This document shows, one piece after another, positions 54,423 to 63,283 of a DNA stretch of 64,000 bases. The translations under genes were made by a program, and so were the position numbers. The stretch's first letter is position 1. Every line of letters begins with the position of its first letter. Location of the stretch: the NCBI GenBank assembly GCA_030426765.1, contig JAUHXV010000003.1, positions 1-64,000 of the forward strand. The letters are read 5' to 3'. The notes under the pieces were generated by a model. The model was not told where the DNA came from. It searched no databases and worked only from the letters and a program-made list of their open reading frames with translations. This DNA comes from Bacteroidia bacterium (lineage in GTDB: Bacteria > Bacteroidota > Bacteroidia > Chitinophagales > Saprospiraceae).

Positions 54423-55601
54423 ATGAAATCATTAATATTGAATAATACCCGTTTGGTATTCTTCCTTCTCTTTTTAGTTGCTTCAGCTCTCACACCGCGC
54501 ACCCTCCTGGCACAAGGATGTGTTGCGGTTCGCCCTATGTCCTGCAATTCAGGAGCCCATTCCAATCAGCTGGGCCTGTTGACAAAAGGGGAATGGCAGG
54601 TGTCCGGCACGTACCAGTATTATAAATCATTCCGTCATTTTCGCGGCGATGTGGAAGAGCACGAACGAATTGAACTAGGGACTCAGGTAGAGAATATTGC
54701 ACATTCCCTGGATATTAGTCTTACGACTGCGATTACAGATAGATTCTCACTGACCATTAATGTACCGTATTTGAATTATGATCGCTCGTCATTGTATGAG
54801 CATTATGGCAACAGCACCAACAGAAATCCTGATCAATTGCGTTTTCATACCAACTCTTCAGGCATCGGGGACATGCGTCTCACTGCTAGTTACTGGCTGA
54901 TTAATCCACATAAAGAAAATTTAAATGGGAATATCGCTGCCGGTTTAGGACTGAAATTCCCTACCGGAAACGCAAATGTGCAGGGTGAGTTTCATAAGCT
55001 GACCGAAGACGGCATGGATACGATTATCACCAAACCCGTTGATCAGTCCATCCAGTTAGGAGATGGCGGATGGGGCTTCAGCGCAGAATTGCAGGGTTTC
55101 TGGAAAGTATTCAACCGAGGCTGGTTATATTTTACAGGCTATTACTTATTTAACCCTGAAAGTGTCAACGGAACGCTTTCCCGTGGGTACCTGGATGGTG
55201 TCAACCCTATTATTGCATATCACTCGATTGTGGATCAGTATGCTGCCAGCATTGGCCTCAACTATGGATTAGCGCCGAAAGCAGGGCTCTCGGTGAGCCT
55301 GGGAGGTCGTATAGAAGGTATCCCCAGTCATGATGTCTTTGGCGATAGCAACGGATATCGCCGTCCGGGCATGATCGTATCTCTTGAGCCTGGTCTGTCA
55401 TATATGTACCGACATCTGAATCTCAATTTCAATATGCCGATAGCGCTCTACCGCAACAGAACTAAAAGCGTGTATGACATGTCTGACCCATCCGGTGAGC
55501 GTCATGGTGATGCTGCTTTTGCAGATGTGTTATACAGAGTCTCTCTTGTGTATCGATTTGGTGGTAAATTCGAGCAAGGGCAGCTTCCTATTCTGAATTA
55601 A
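54423..55601 (+). CDS. Outer-membrane beta-barrel protein with Cys motif at mature N-terminus
   Basis: 392 residues. The signal peptide ends in LLAQG and is followed by CVAVRPMSC, two cysteines seven residues apart with a Met between. The remainder is a barrel with repeated amphipathic strands (LSLTINVPYLNYDRS, GDMRLTASYWLIN, NIAAGLGLKFPTGNA, GWGFSAELQGFWKV, FADVLYRVSLVYRFGG). This resembles the MetA-pathway/transporter-like barrels, which move hydrophobic compounds or have unknown roles. It shares a strand with the TonB-dependent receptor 116 nt downstream, which has its own -7 box. Confidence 0.72.
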   Translation: MKSLILNNTRLVFFLLFLVASALTPRTLLAQGCVAVRPMSCNSGAHSNQLGLLTKGEWQVSGTYQYYKSFRHFRGDVEEHERIELGTQVENIAHSLDISLTTAITDRFSLTINVPYLNYDRSSLYEHYGNSTNRNPDQLRFHTNSSGIGDMRLTASYWLINPHKENLNGNIAAGLGLKFPTGNANVQGEFHKLTEDGMDTIITKPVDQSIQLGDGGWGFSAELQGFWKVFNRGWLYFTGYYLFNPESVNGTLSRGYLDGVNPIIAYHSIVDQYAASIGLNYGLAPKAGLSVSLGGRIEGIPSHDVFGDSNGYRRPGMIVSLEPGLSYMYRHLNLNFNMPIALYRNRTKSVYDMSDPSGERHGDAAFADVLYRVSLVYRFGGKFEQGQLPILN

Positions 55602-55628
55602 TAACATCCCGAAATTCTTTTCCTGCGG

Positions 55629-55665
55629 ATCAGATAGTCTGATTTACAACTACTCAAATGAGTAG
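55629..55665. promoter_or_regulatory. Two adjacent dyads upstream of the TonB receptor promoter
   Basis: ATCAGA-TAG-TCTGAT (55629-55643) and CTACTCA-AA-TGAGTAG (55650-55665), both perfect. The second is centred ~42 nt before the predicted start site, a position typical of activator sites. Confidence 0.5.
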
Positions 55666-55687
55666 GAACGACGGCTTAGGCTCGTCA

Positions 55688-55695
55688 TAGTTTTG
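55688..55695 (+). promoter_or_regulatory. -7 promoter box of the TonB-dependent receptor gene
   Basis: TAGTTTTG, exact TAnnTTTG, 22 nt before the ATG at 55718. No TTG at -33, consistent with activator dependence. Confidence 0.6.
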
Positions 55696-55717
55696 CATCA
55701 CAAATAATTCAAAGATC

Positions 55718-58090
55718 ATGAAGATGCAAACAAGACTATTATTTTTCGCATGCCTGATAATTGTTTCTGCTCTCCAGGCGCAGGATCTCACACAAACCGT
55801 GAGAGGCACTGTCGTGGATGCTGATGTCAAGTCCCCCTTGATCGGTGCGATCATTATGCTGGAGGGCGTGGATCCCGCGTTAGGGACCACGACTGATTTG
55901 GATGGTCAATTCAGACTTGAGAATGTTCCCGTGGGGCGCCATAATTTTATCATTCGGTACACCGGATACGAAGAGGTCTATATGCGTGATATCGTAGTGG
56001 CTAGTGGCCGCGAAGCGATGTTCAATGTGGAAATGGTGGAATCGGTAACCAGCCTGGAAGAAATCACAGTGGTCGCAAATGCCGATAAGAGTGTAGCTAT
56101 CAACCAGGTGGCCACGGTCAGCGCCACACAAATCACCGTAGAAGAGACATCCAGAATTGCTGCCGGTATCAGTGATCCGGGCAGAACGGCACAGTCCGTA
56201 GCAGGCGTATCTTCTGCCGATGATGAAGGCAACGAACTTGTGATACGAGGAAATTCTCCGCGCGGATTTTTATGGCGCATGGAAGGCATAGAGATACCTA
56301 ATCCGAATCACTTTTCTAACGGAGAAGGAGGTACCGGTGGAGGCGTTTGCGCATTGAGCACACAGGTGCTGGACAACTCTGATTTTTTTACCGGTGCTTT
56401 TCCCGGCGAATACGGCAATGCGCTTTCCGGTGTGTTTGATCTGAATCTGCGCGCCGGCAATGCCAGCCGCAGAGAGTATTCCGTTCAGCTGGGTGTCCTG
56501 GGCGCACAAGCTTCTCTGGAAGGACCTTTTAGGCAGGGTGGGGATGCTTCTTACCTGGTCAACTATCGGTATTCAACGCTTGAAATGTTAAGCAAAATCG
56601 GAATCGATATCAGCGGCGGAGACATCGTCCCGAAATGGCAGGACCTTTCTTATAAAGTTGTTTTTCCAACGAAAAAAGCGGGTAAATTTTCTCTTTGGGG
56701 ACTTGGAGGAATCAGTAGTGCAGGTTCTACTATCATACAGGATACTACACAATGGATGTACCGGGGAGATCGATTCAGGGATACCGAAGATCATACGATA
56801 GGCGTGGCCGGACTGACGCATCAGTATATTTTCAAAAACAACAAAACGTATGTCAAAACCGTAGCAGCTTATTCGCATACCAACGATCAGGTTGAAGTCG
56901 ATACTATGGATTTTGAGCTCGCACCCACTACGATTGAGCAATCTGAATTTGTCTACAATACATTAAGCATAAGCTCGTACATCCATCACAGGTTTAATGT
57001 ACGTAATTCGCTGCGCGCCGGTGTGATTTTCCATAACCGAGCGTTTGACAGTAAAGGCACCTACCTGAATTTTGACACGGATGAATTTGAAACGCAGATT
57101 GATGACAAAGGAAGTACGATCATGCTGGAAGAATACGTGCAGTGGATGCATCGATTCAGCAATGACTTTGAGCTCAATGCAGGACTCCACTACACCTATT
57201 TGGCTGTCAACGATGATGTGGCCTTCGAACCTCGGCTCGGCGCCCGATGGAAAGCGACGGACAGGTCCACATTTAGTTTTGGTGCCGGGCTGCACAGCCG
57301 CGTCGAGCCCATATCGCTTTATCTCGGTCAGCACGTGGATGAAAATGGAGATTACGAGCAGCCCAATCTGAATCTCAAACTCACCAAAGCAGCCCATTTG
57401 GTATTCGGTTATGGTCTGGAACTTTCCCGGGATATCCGGTTAAAAGCCGAGGTGTACTACCAGCACCTGTATGATGTACCGGTGAAAATCGATGACACGA
57501 CAAACGTGTTCAGCGCACTTAATTTTTCAAGCGGTTTTACCAATGCACCCCTGGTGAATGATGGAAAGGGGCGCAACTACGGCATGGAACTCACATTACA
57601 GAAATTTTTCTCAAATGCATGGTACGGCTATGCCACCGCCTCGGTCTTCGAGTCAAAGTACACAATGCCGGATGGGGTGGAACGTAATACAGCGTTCAAC
57701 AGCAATTATATCTTCAACCTCGTAGGTGGCAAAGAGTGGAGTGTAGGTCGGCGTAAAACAAATGTGTTTGGCGCCAATTTCCGGGGCATCCTTCGTGGTG
57801 GATATCGGACGGTGCCAATCGATCTCGCAGCTTCTGTAGATATGGGTGAAGAAGTCCTCGACTACGATCGTGCTTTTGAAACCAAAGTACAGGATTACTT
57901 TCGTGTAGACATTGGAGTGAGCTACAGAAGGAACCATCCTAGCTGGTCTTGGGTATTATCACTCGATATTCAGAATGTCACGGGACGACTGAATGTCTAT
58001 AACGATTATTACAGCGCTGAGCGAATGGCTATTGAAACCAATTACATGAATGGACTCATTCCGATTCTGAATTACCGGGTGGAATTCTAA
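55718..58090 (+). CDS. TonB-dependent outer-membrane receptor
   Basis: 790 residues. Signal peptide (ending ALQA), then a CarboxypepD-regulatory-like domain (~24-110: VRGTVVDADVKSPLIGAIIML), a plug domain (~120-240; DEGNELVIRGNSPRGFLWRMEGIEI and FFTGAFPGEYGNALSGVFDL) and a 22-strand barrel to the C-terminus (LNYRVEF, terminal aromatic). The plug has a Cys at residue 211 (GGGVCALSTQ) where similar receptors, from memory, carry Ser or another small residue. It imports a ligand by TonB energy; substrate unknown, although the adjacent nos genes make copper a candidate. No SusD partner gene is present. Confidence 0.9.
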   Translation: MKMQTRLLFFACLIIVSALQAQDLTQTVRGTVVDADVKSPLIGAIIMLEGVDPALGTTTDLDGQFRLENVPVGRHNFIIRYTGYEEVYMRDIVVASGREAMFNVEMVESVTSLEEITVVANADKSVAINQVATVSATQITVEETSRIAAGISDPGRTAQSVAGVSSADDEGNELVIRGNSPRGFLWRMEGIEIPNPNHFSNGEGGTGGGVCALSTQVLDNSDFFTGAFPGEYGNALSGVFDLNLRAGNASRREYSVQLGVLGAQASLEGPFRQGGDASYLVNYRYSTLEMLSKIGIDISGGDIVPKWQDLSYKVVFPTKKAGKFSLWGLGGISSAGSTIIQDTTQWMYRGDRFRDTEDHTIGVAGLTHQYIFKNNKTYVKTVAAYSHTNDQVEVDTMDFELAPTTIEQSEFVYNTLSISSYIHHRFNVRNSLRAGVIFHNRAFDSKGTYLNFDTDEFETQIDDKGSTIMLEEYVQWMHRFSNDFELNAGLHYTYLAVNDDVAFEPRLGARWKATDRSTFSFGAGLHSRVEPISLYLGQHVDENGDYEQPNLNLKLTKAAHLVFGYGLELSRDIRLKAEVYYQHLYDVPVKIDDTTNVFSALNFSSGFTNAPLVNDGKGRNYGMELTLQKFFSNAWYGYATASVFESKYTMPDGVERNTAFNSNYIFNLVGGKEWSVGRRKTNVFGANFRGILRGGYRTVPIDLAASVDMGEEVLDYDRAFETKVQDYFRVDIGVSYRRNHPSWSWVLSLDIQNVTGRLNVYNDYYSAERMAIETNYMNGLIPILNYRVEF

Positions 58091-58134
58091 ATAGTAAAAT
58101 AATCAACAGTTTAAGAGTTTGCCTTTTACTGATG

Positions 58135-60480
58135 CTAGTGGTGATGGTGTTCGTTTTGATCCTTTTTAAAAGGTATATGGGAATTTGGAACAGGCTCAGG
58201 AGATTCGCCTTCCCGGATGTTGTACACATGATTTACTTCAAGGCCTTCCAGTATCTGGGGGGCTTTGTTTTTCAGCGGCCAGTAGATTTTCGCGGCTGTA
58301 ATTTTCTCTGCTTTGCCTAAGCCCATTTCCAATTGGAGACTGTTACCGCCAAAACTTGAGCCCGGTGAAACCATGGCCATCACCTTACGTGTCACACCCT
58401 TTTCCAAAATCTCTATTTCGGCACGTGCACCAATAGCCCTTCGATTGGATTCAACACCTTCTAATCGTAAGATGATCCATTTGTTGTCTTGTCCAACAGG
58501 ATTTTCAAACAGCAGATTTTGATAGACATCCCCTTCAAAACTCCCGCCCATAATCACATAAAAATCCTGATCGCCGTCACCATCCATATCCCCAAAGCCA
58601 ACGCCATGGCCTTTCTGAATGTTCCCAAACCCTCCGGAATAGGTGATATCTGAAAAGGACTTTCCATCCCGATTCCAGTACATCTTATTGGGTATAATCG
58701 ATTTTAAATTCGGCTCTCCGGTTCCCAGATAGAAGTCCGGGAATCCGTCATTGTCCAGATCGCCATAGTTTGACCCCATCGTAAAAGCAGGTTCTGTAAG
58801 TCCCATTTCTATGCTCACATCTGTAAATGTGTTATTGCCATTGTTGACATACAAGCGTGGGCGAAAAGGATCATCTTTTTTTCCGTATGCGCGCAATATT
58901 TTTCCGGGGAGGTCTTCAGTACCATCGGAATAGGCAGACACAAAAATGTCGAGCCAACCATCATTATTGAAATCAAACATCCAACAGGGAAATGAAACCC
59001 AGGGCTCTCCGGTGTTGGATGTGCCGGAAATATTGTCAAAGCGAATTCCTTTTTCATCAGACACATTGAGAAACAACTGGTTGGTGCCGTTCATCACAGA
59101 GATATACAGATCCGGCAGACCATCATTGTTGATGTCGCCACCTGCACTGCCTTTGACAAAGTAATTGATCTGGAGATTGGCTTGCTGAGAAACTTCCCGG
59201 AAGGTGCCATCCTGTTGGTTGTGATAGAGTTCAGAAGGAAAATTACTCTCTATACCTCCTGCCGGTAATGATTCGTTTCCAACAAAAAGATCAAGCCAGC
59301 CGTCTCCATCGAAATCTGCCCAAACCGCATTTTGTGTGGGTCGTTTCGTGTACAAACCTGCTTCCAGTGTAACATCGGTAAACGTATTGTCTCCATTATT
59401 TTTCAAAAGCGAATTGGGTATTTTTCCCTGGTCATTAAACCAGGCACCTCGCAATATCAGGATGTCGACAAACCCATCATTGTTGTAGTCTGCATGGCGA
59501 ATGTTCAGACCGCCCGTCACCCCTTTTAACCCGGCCCGGATTGTCCAATCATCAAAGCCGCCTGCTCCATTGTTTCGGAAGTATTGAATCTGATCATTAA
59601 ATCCCCATGACGAAGCTATAATGTCCAGTAAGCCGTCATTGTCAAAATCTTCTACGGCAACACCTCCGGCCAGACCACGCGTATCCACTTGCAGGGATGA
59701 GGCGATATCGGGAAATTTAGAAAACGGGACATCAGACGAAAAATAGCCTTTGGGCAATTGCATAGAAGCGGGAACACCGTCAGGGTATTTTCCAAGTGTC
59801 ATCGCAGCGATATTCAGCAGCACTTTTGACGTCAGATCGTCCGGACTTTCTTTTAGTATTTCCTGGTAAAGTGTAAGGGCCATTTCCGAACCCGCTGTTT
59901 TGGTATGCTGGCCATCCCCTTCAATCGGTACGATACAGGAAGCGGAAGTGTGGTTCAGGATGCAGTTTTCCTGTTCACCCAATCTCAGCGCGCTGAGGGC
60001 GAGCAGCTTTTTCATTTCGAGCATGGTCTGTTCTTTGCCCGGAATGGTCATCGGGGCAGCCATGGCGAGCACCTGTTCGAATACCTGAATGGCTGTTTCT
60101 GTATTTCCCGCTTTCAGCTCTTCAAAACCATACATCACCAGAAAATTGAGTTTGTTCAGGCCATCTAAGGATGCTGCGCGGTCCTTATACATTTTCGCTC
60201 TTTCATTGGAGAGAAAGACAGTCACTTTCATGGGGTCGACTTTCGATTGCGCGGCTTTTACGCTATCGATCATCGCCAGCGTTTGTCCTGAGGGTTGATT
60301 GGAGAGGGAATGCTCATGGCTTACCCTGTTGTGTTTTTCCTGATGATCTTCCTGACACCCGACCGCTGCAAGGGAAACAATCATCCACATCAAGAGACAT
60401 GAATAATTGAACCGGTCTCGTCGCAAAGTGGAAAAAAGTAAAATTGACTTTCGATGATCACTGAAATGGGCTTCGGACAT
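58135..60480 (-). CDS. CRTAC1-like VCBS/ASPIC lipoprotein with His-rich ends
   Basis: 781 residues from the ATG at 60480; the lipidation motif is AAVGC (Cys ~42), so initiation at a later codon is possible. After the Cys comes a His-rich stretch (CQEDHQEKHNRVSHEHS), and the protein ends in HHHH. A helical TPR-like part (~90-230) is followed by seven Ca-type VCBS loops (such as EDFDNDGLLDIIA, ADFDGDGWLDLFV, GDMDGDGDQDFYV) and a C-terminal ASPIC/UnbV domain (GARAEIEI..SFGGNSLQLEMGLGK). It is surface or periplasmic; function unknown. The His-rich ends could bind metal. It converges with the TonB receptor gene and is divergent from the nos operon. Confidence 0.88.
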   Translation of the reverse strand: MSEAHFSDHRKSILLFSTLRRDRFNYSCLLMWMIVSLAAVGCQEDHQEKHNRVSHEHSLSNQPSGQTLAMIDSVKAAQSKVDPMKVTVFLSNERAKMYKDRAASLDGLNKLNFLVMYGFEELKAGNTETAIQVFEQVLAMAAPMTIPGKEQTMLEMKKLLALSALRLGEQENCILNHTSASCIVPIEGDGQHTKTAGSEMALTLYQEILKESPDDLTSKVLLNIAAMTLGKYPDGVPASMQLPKGYFSSDVPFSKFPDIASSLQVDTRGLAGGVAVEDFDNDGLLDIIASSWGFNDQIQYFRNNGAGGFDDWTIRAGLKGVTGGLNIRHADYNNDGFVDILILRGAWFNDQGKIPNSLLKNNGDNTFTDVTLEAGLYTKRPTQNAVWADFDGDGWLDLFVGNESLPAGGIESNFPSELYHNQQDGTFREVSQQANLQINYFVKGSAGGDINNDGLPDLYISVMNGTNQLFLNVSDEKGIRFDNISGTSNTGEPWVSFPCWMFDFNNDGWLDIFVSAYSDGTEDLPGKILRAYGKKDDPFRPRLYVNNGNNTFTDVSIEMGLTEPAFTMGSNYGDLDNDGFPDFYLGTGEPNLKSIIPNKMYWNRDGKSFSDITYSGGFGNIQKGHGVGFGDMDGDGDQDFYVIMGGSFEGDVYQNLLFENPVGQDNKWIILRLEGVESNRRAIGARAEIEILEKGVTRKVMAMVSPGSSFGGNSLQLEMGLGKAEKITAAKIYWPLKNKAPQILEGLEVNHVYNIREGESPEPVPNSHIPFKKDQNEHHHH

Positions 60481-60651
60481 TGGGTAAAGGTACTATCCAT
60501 TTGCATAAAGCCTGAGCACCGGATTTGTCCGCATGCATTAAGGCAGACATCGCAAGTTGCGTCTCGAAAGCCCGCTGAATTACGTACAAACAGAGATTTA
60601 CTCGATAGACATCTGTTAAATCGTATCCTTTAATTAGGATCACCTCAGATC

Positions 60652-60665
60652 ATGACCGGGATCAT
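60652..60665. promoter_or_regulatory. FNR/CRP-like dyad upstream of the nos operon
   Basis: ATGA-CCGGGA-TCAT, close to the FNR/CRP-family half-sites TTGA-N6-TCAA. The centre at 60658.5 lies about 41 nt before the predicted start site (-7 box 60688-60695), the class II activator position. It is a short match, so chance is possible. Confidence 0.35.
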
Positions 60666-60687
60666 CAAATTCAGGATTATTCACGGA

Positions 60688-60695
60688 TATTTTTG
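60688..60695 (+). promoter_or_regulatory. -7 promoter box of the cytochrome c/nosZ operon
   Basis: TATTTTTG, exact TAnnTTTG, 18 nt before the ATG at 60714. No TTG at -33, so an activator is likely needed. Confidence 0.6.
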
Positions 60696-60713
60696 TCTTA
60701 AAATCATATACAT

Positions 60714-61199
60714 ATGGAAAAAGTACTAATTGCATTGCTATTGATGGTAATGGTTTCCGCTTGCGGAGGCGGCGGTGAAACCAAAGAGGAAAAAGGGTCA
60801 AATCCCTATTCCACCACTGAAAAAAACGATAAAGGAAATCCTGAGTATGACCCGAACCGAGGGGAAGGAAAGTGGACGGCTGAAAATATTGGGGTGACTG
60901 ATGCGTTGGATGCGGCTAAGGCGGAATCCGGACAAAAGATTACTGAAGTGAAATGTTCCTCCTGTCACAAAATGACAGAAGAGCGTCTGGTGGGTCCCGG
61001 ATGGGCTGGAGTAACCAAGCGAAGAACAGGTGAGTGGATTATGAATTTTATTTCTGATCCTGACCCGATGATCGAGAAAGATCCTGTTGTACAGGCTCAG
61101 TTAGAACTGTGTTTGGTGCGCATGCCAAATCAAAATCTTTCTGATGCAGAGGCGAGAGATATCTATGAATATATGCGCAAAAACGACGGCGTTAATTAA
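60714..61199 (+). CDS. Lipid-anchored c-type cytochrome of the nos operon
   Basis: 161 residues. The lipoprotein signal ends in MVSAC (Cys17), then a Gly/Glu/Lys-rich linker. One heme motif, CSSCH (Cys81, Cys84, His85), with a Met ligand at about Met137 (LVRMPNQNL), makes a class I cytochrome c of ~80 residues. It precedes nosZ by 17 nt and probably delivers electrons from the quinol pool to it, as cytochrome c proteins of clade II nos clusters are thought to do. A -7 box lies 18 nt upstream. Confidence 0.9.
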   Translation: MEKVLIALLLMVMVSACGGGGETKEEKGSNPYSTTEKNDKGNPEYDPNRGEGKWTAENIGVTDALDAAKAESGQKITEVKCSSCHKMTEERLVGPGWAGVTKRRTGEWIMNFISDPDPMIEKDPVVQAQLELCLVRMPNQNLSDAEARDIYEYMRKNDGVN

Positions 61200-61216
61200 A
61201 TCAACTAAAAAGCAAT

Positions 61217-63199
61217 ATGAAAAAGCAACTTCAGTTTGGCTTGCTGCTCACCGCCCTGGTGACATTGGGTCTGGTAGCGTGCAAACCAAAAAACATGACA
61301 TCTGCCGTCACCGGTGATGCGGCTTCAAAAGCATTTGTTCCCCCGGGACAGTATGATGAATTTTACAATTTTGTGAGTGGTGGTTTCAGCGGTCAGTTAT
61401 CCGTCTATGGTCTGCCTAGCGGACGACTCTTCAGAGTGATTCCTGTTTTTTCGGTCGATCCGGAGAAAGGCTGGGGGTATAGTGAAGAAACCAAACCCAT
61501 GCTCAATACATCCCATGGTTTTGTGCCCTGGGACGACCTCCACCATCCTGAATTGTCTCAAACCGATGGAAAGGTAGATGGTCGTTGGATTTTTGGCAAC
61601 GGCAATAATACCCCACGTGTCGCCCGCATCGATTTGACAACCTTCCGTACGGCAGAGATCATCGAGCTGCCGAATAGTGCGGGTAACCACTCTTCTCCAT
61701 TTATCACGCAAAACACGGAGTACGTAGTCGCGGGTACGAGATTCAGTGTGCCACCGGAATACGTTAATATGGACGTGCCGATTGATTCCTACAAAGAAAA
61801 CTTTAAAGGGCACCTCAGTTTTATCTCTGTAGACAAAGAATCCGGCGAGATGGACATTGCATTCCAGATCAAAACACCAGGTGTCAACTTTGACCTGAGT
61901 CACGCAGGAAAAGGTCCTTCTCACGGATGGTTCTTTTTCTCATGCTACAATACAGAGCAAGCCAACACCCTGCTTGAAGTAAATGCTTCTCAGCGCGACA
62001 AGGATTTTATCCTGGCCGTCAACTGGAAGAAAGCTGAAGAGTATGTTGCAGCCGGTAAGGGAAAGAAAGTTCCGGTGAAATATGCACATAACGTTTGGCA
62101 TGAAGAGACACACTCTGCCACTTCAGAAATCAAAACTGAAGTTGTCGTTCTCGACTACCAGGATTTTGATGATCTGTGTTACATGATCCCTTGTCCGAAA
62201 TCTCCGCACGGATGTGATGTGGATCCTACCGGACAATATATCATTGGAAGTGGAAAGCTTGCCGCTTTGATTCCTGTCTTTAGTTTTGAAAAAATGCAGA
62301 CAGCGATCGCCAATGGTGATTTTGATGGCGATTACTACGGCATCGACGTACTGAAATATGAGACCGTATTGCACGGCGAGGTAAAGCGTCCGGGTCTCGG
62401 GCCTTTGCATACCGAGTTTGATGCCAATGGCAATGCATATACCTCGATGTTTGTATCCTCAGAAGTGGTGAAATGGAATATCGAAAGTCTGGAAGTCCTT
62501 GATCGGGCCCCTACGTATTACTCTGTTGGCCACCTTTGTGTGCCGGGAGGAGATAGCCGGAGTCCATTCGGAAAATACCTGATCGCGTATAATAAGATCA
62601 CTAAGGATCGATACCTGCCTACAGGTCCTGAGTTATGCCACAGTGCTCAGCTCTATGATATCAGTGGAGATAAGATCCAGTTGATCCTTGACTTTCCGAC
62701 GATTGGGGAGCCCCATTATGCACAGGCTGCTCCGGCGGATTTGATCGCGCCGAACTCGGTCAAGATTTTCCCGATCGAAGAAAACAAGCACAGTCATGCT
62801 GCTCTGGGTGAAAAGGATACGAAAGTTGTGCGTGAAGGGAAGGAGGTGCATGTATACATGACGGCCATTCGTTCTCACCTTGCCCCAGACAATATTGAAG
62901 GTATCAAAGTGGGCGATGAGGTGTATTTCCATGTGACCAACCTTGAACAAGACTGGGATGTACCTCATGGTTTTGCCATCATCGGTGCGGATAATGCAGA
63001 ATTGCTCATCATGCCGGGTGAAACACAGACCCTGAAATGGGAGGCTAACAATGTGGGTATTTTCCCGATGTATTGCACTGACTTCTGTAGTGCCCTGCAC
63101 CAGGAGATGTCAGGATATGTGCGCGTATCGCCGGCCAATAGTAATGTGCCATTGCGATACGGCGTAGGGGAAACAGCGCCCGTGAGCGGAGAACTATAA
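61217..63199 (+). CDS. nosZ: Nitrous-oxide reductase, Sec-dependent (clade II) type
   Basis: 660 residues. The N-terminus is a lipoprotein-like Sec signal (LGLVACKPK, Cys22) with no twin-arginine motif, which marks the clade II form. The beta-propeller that holds the CuZ cluster carries the expected His segments (DDLHHPELSQTDGKVDG, HSSPF, SHAGKGPSHGW, KSPHGCD, PLHTEFD, VGHLCVPGGD). The C-terminal cupredoxin domain has the CuA ligands: His584 in VPHGF, then Cys620, Cys624, His628 and Met631 in CTDFCSALHQEMSG. It reduces N2O to N2 in the periplasm. A terminator follows, then a NosL-containing gene. Confidence 0.97.
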   Translation: MKKQLQFGLLLTALVTLGLVACKPKNMTSAVTGDAASKAFVPPGQYDEFYNFVSGGFSGQLSVYGLPSGRLFRVIPVFSVDPEKGWGYSEETKPMLNTSHGFVPWDDLHHPELSQTDGKVDGRWIFGNGNNTPRVARIDLTTFRTAEIIELPNSAGNHSSPFITQNTEYVVAGTRFSVPPEYVNMDVPIDSYKENFKGHLSFISVDKESGEMDIAFQIKTPGVNFDLSHAGKGPSHGWFFFSCYNTEQANTLLEVNASQRDKDFILAVNWKKAEEYVAAGKGKKVPVKYAHNVWHEETHSATSEIKTEVVVLDYQDFDDLCYMIPCPKSPHGCDVDPTGQYIIGSGKLAALIPVFSFEKMQTAIANGDFDGDYYGIDVLKYETVLHGEVKRPGLGPLHTEFDANGNAYTSMFVSSEVVKWNIESLEVLDRAPTYYSVGHLCVPGGDSRSPFGKYLIAYNKITKDRYLPTGPELCHSAQLYDISGDKIQLILDFPTIGEPHYAQAAPADLIAPNSVKIFPIEENKHSHAALGEKDTKVVREGKEVHVYMTAIRSHLAPDNIEGIKVGDEVYFHVTNLEQDWDVPHGFAIIGADNAELLIMPGETQTLKWEANNVGIFPMYCTDFCSALHQEMSGYVRVSPANSNVPLRYGVGETAPVSGEL

Positions 63200-63224
63200 C
63201 GCCTCCGCTTCATACTAAATACCT

Positions 63225-63271
63225 TGAGGGGTACAAACGTAATCATACACCGATGTGCCCCTCATTTTTTT
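63225..63271 (+). terminator. Terminator directly after nosZ
   Basis: Stem TGAGGGGTACA (63225-63235) with TGTGCCCCTCA (63254-63264), one T-G wobble, an 18-nt loop, then seven T. It ends 12 nt before the next gene's ATG and lies inside the apparent nos operon, so it should lower downstream expression. Confidence 0.8.
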
Positions 63272-63283
63272 AAATGATGAATC

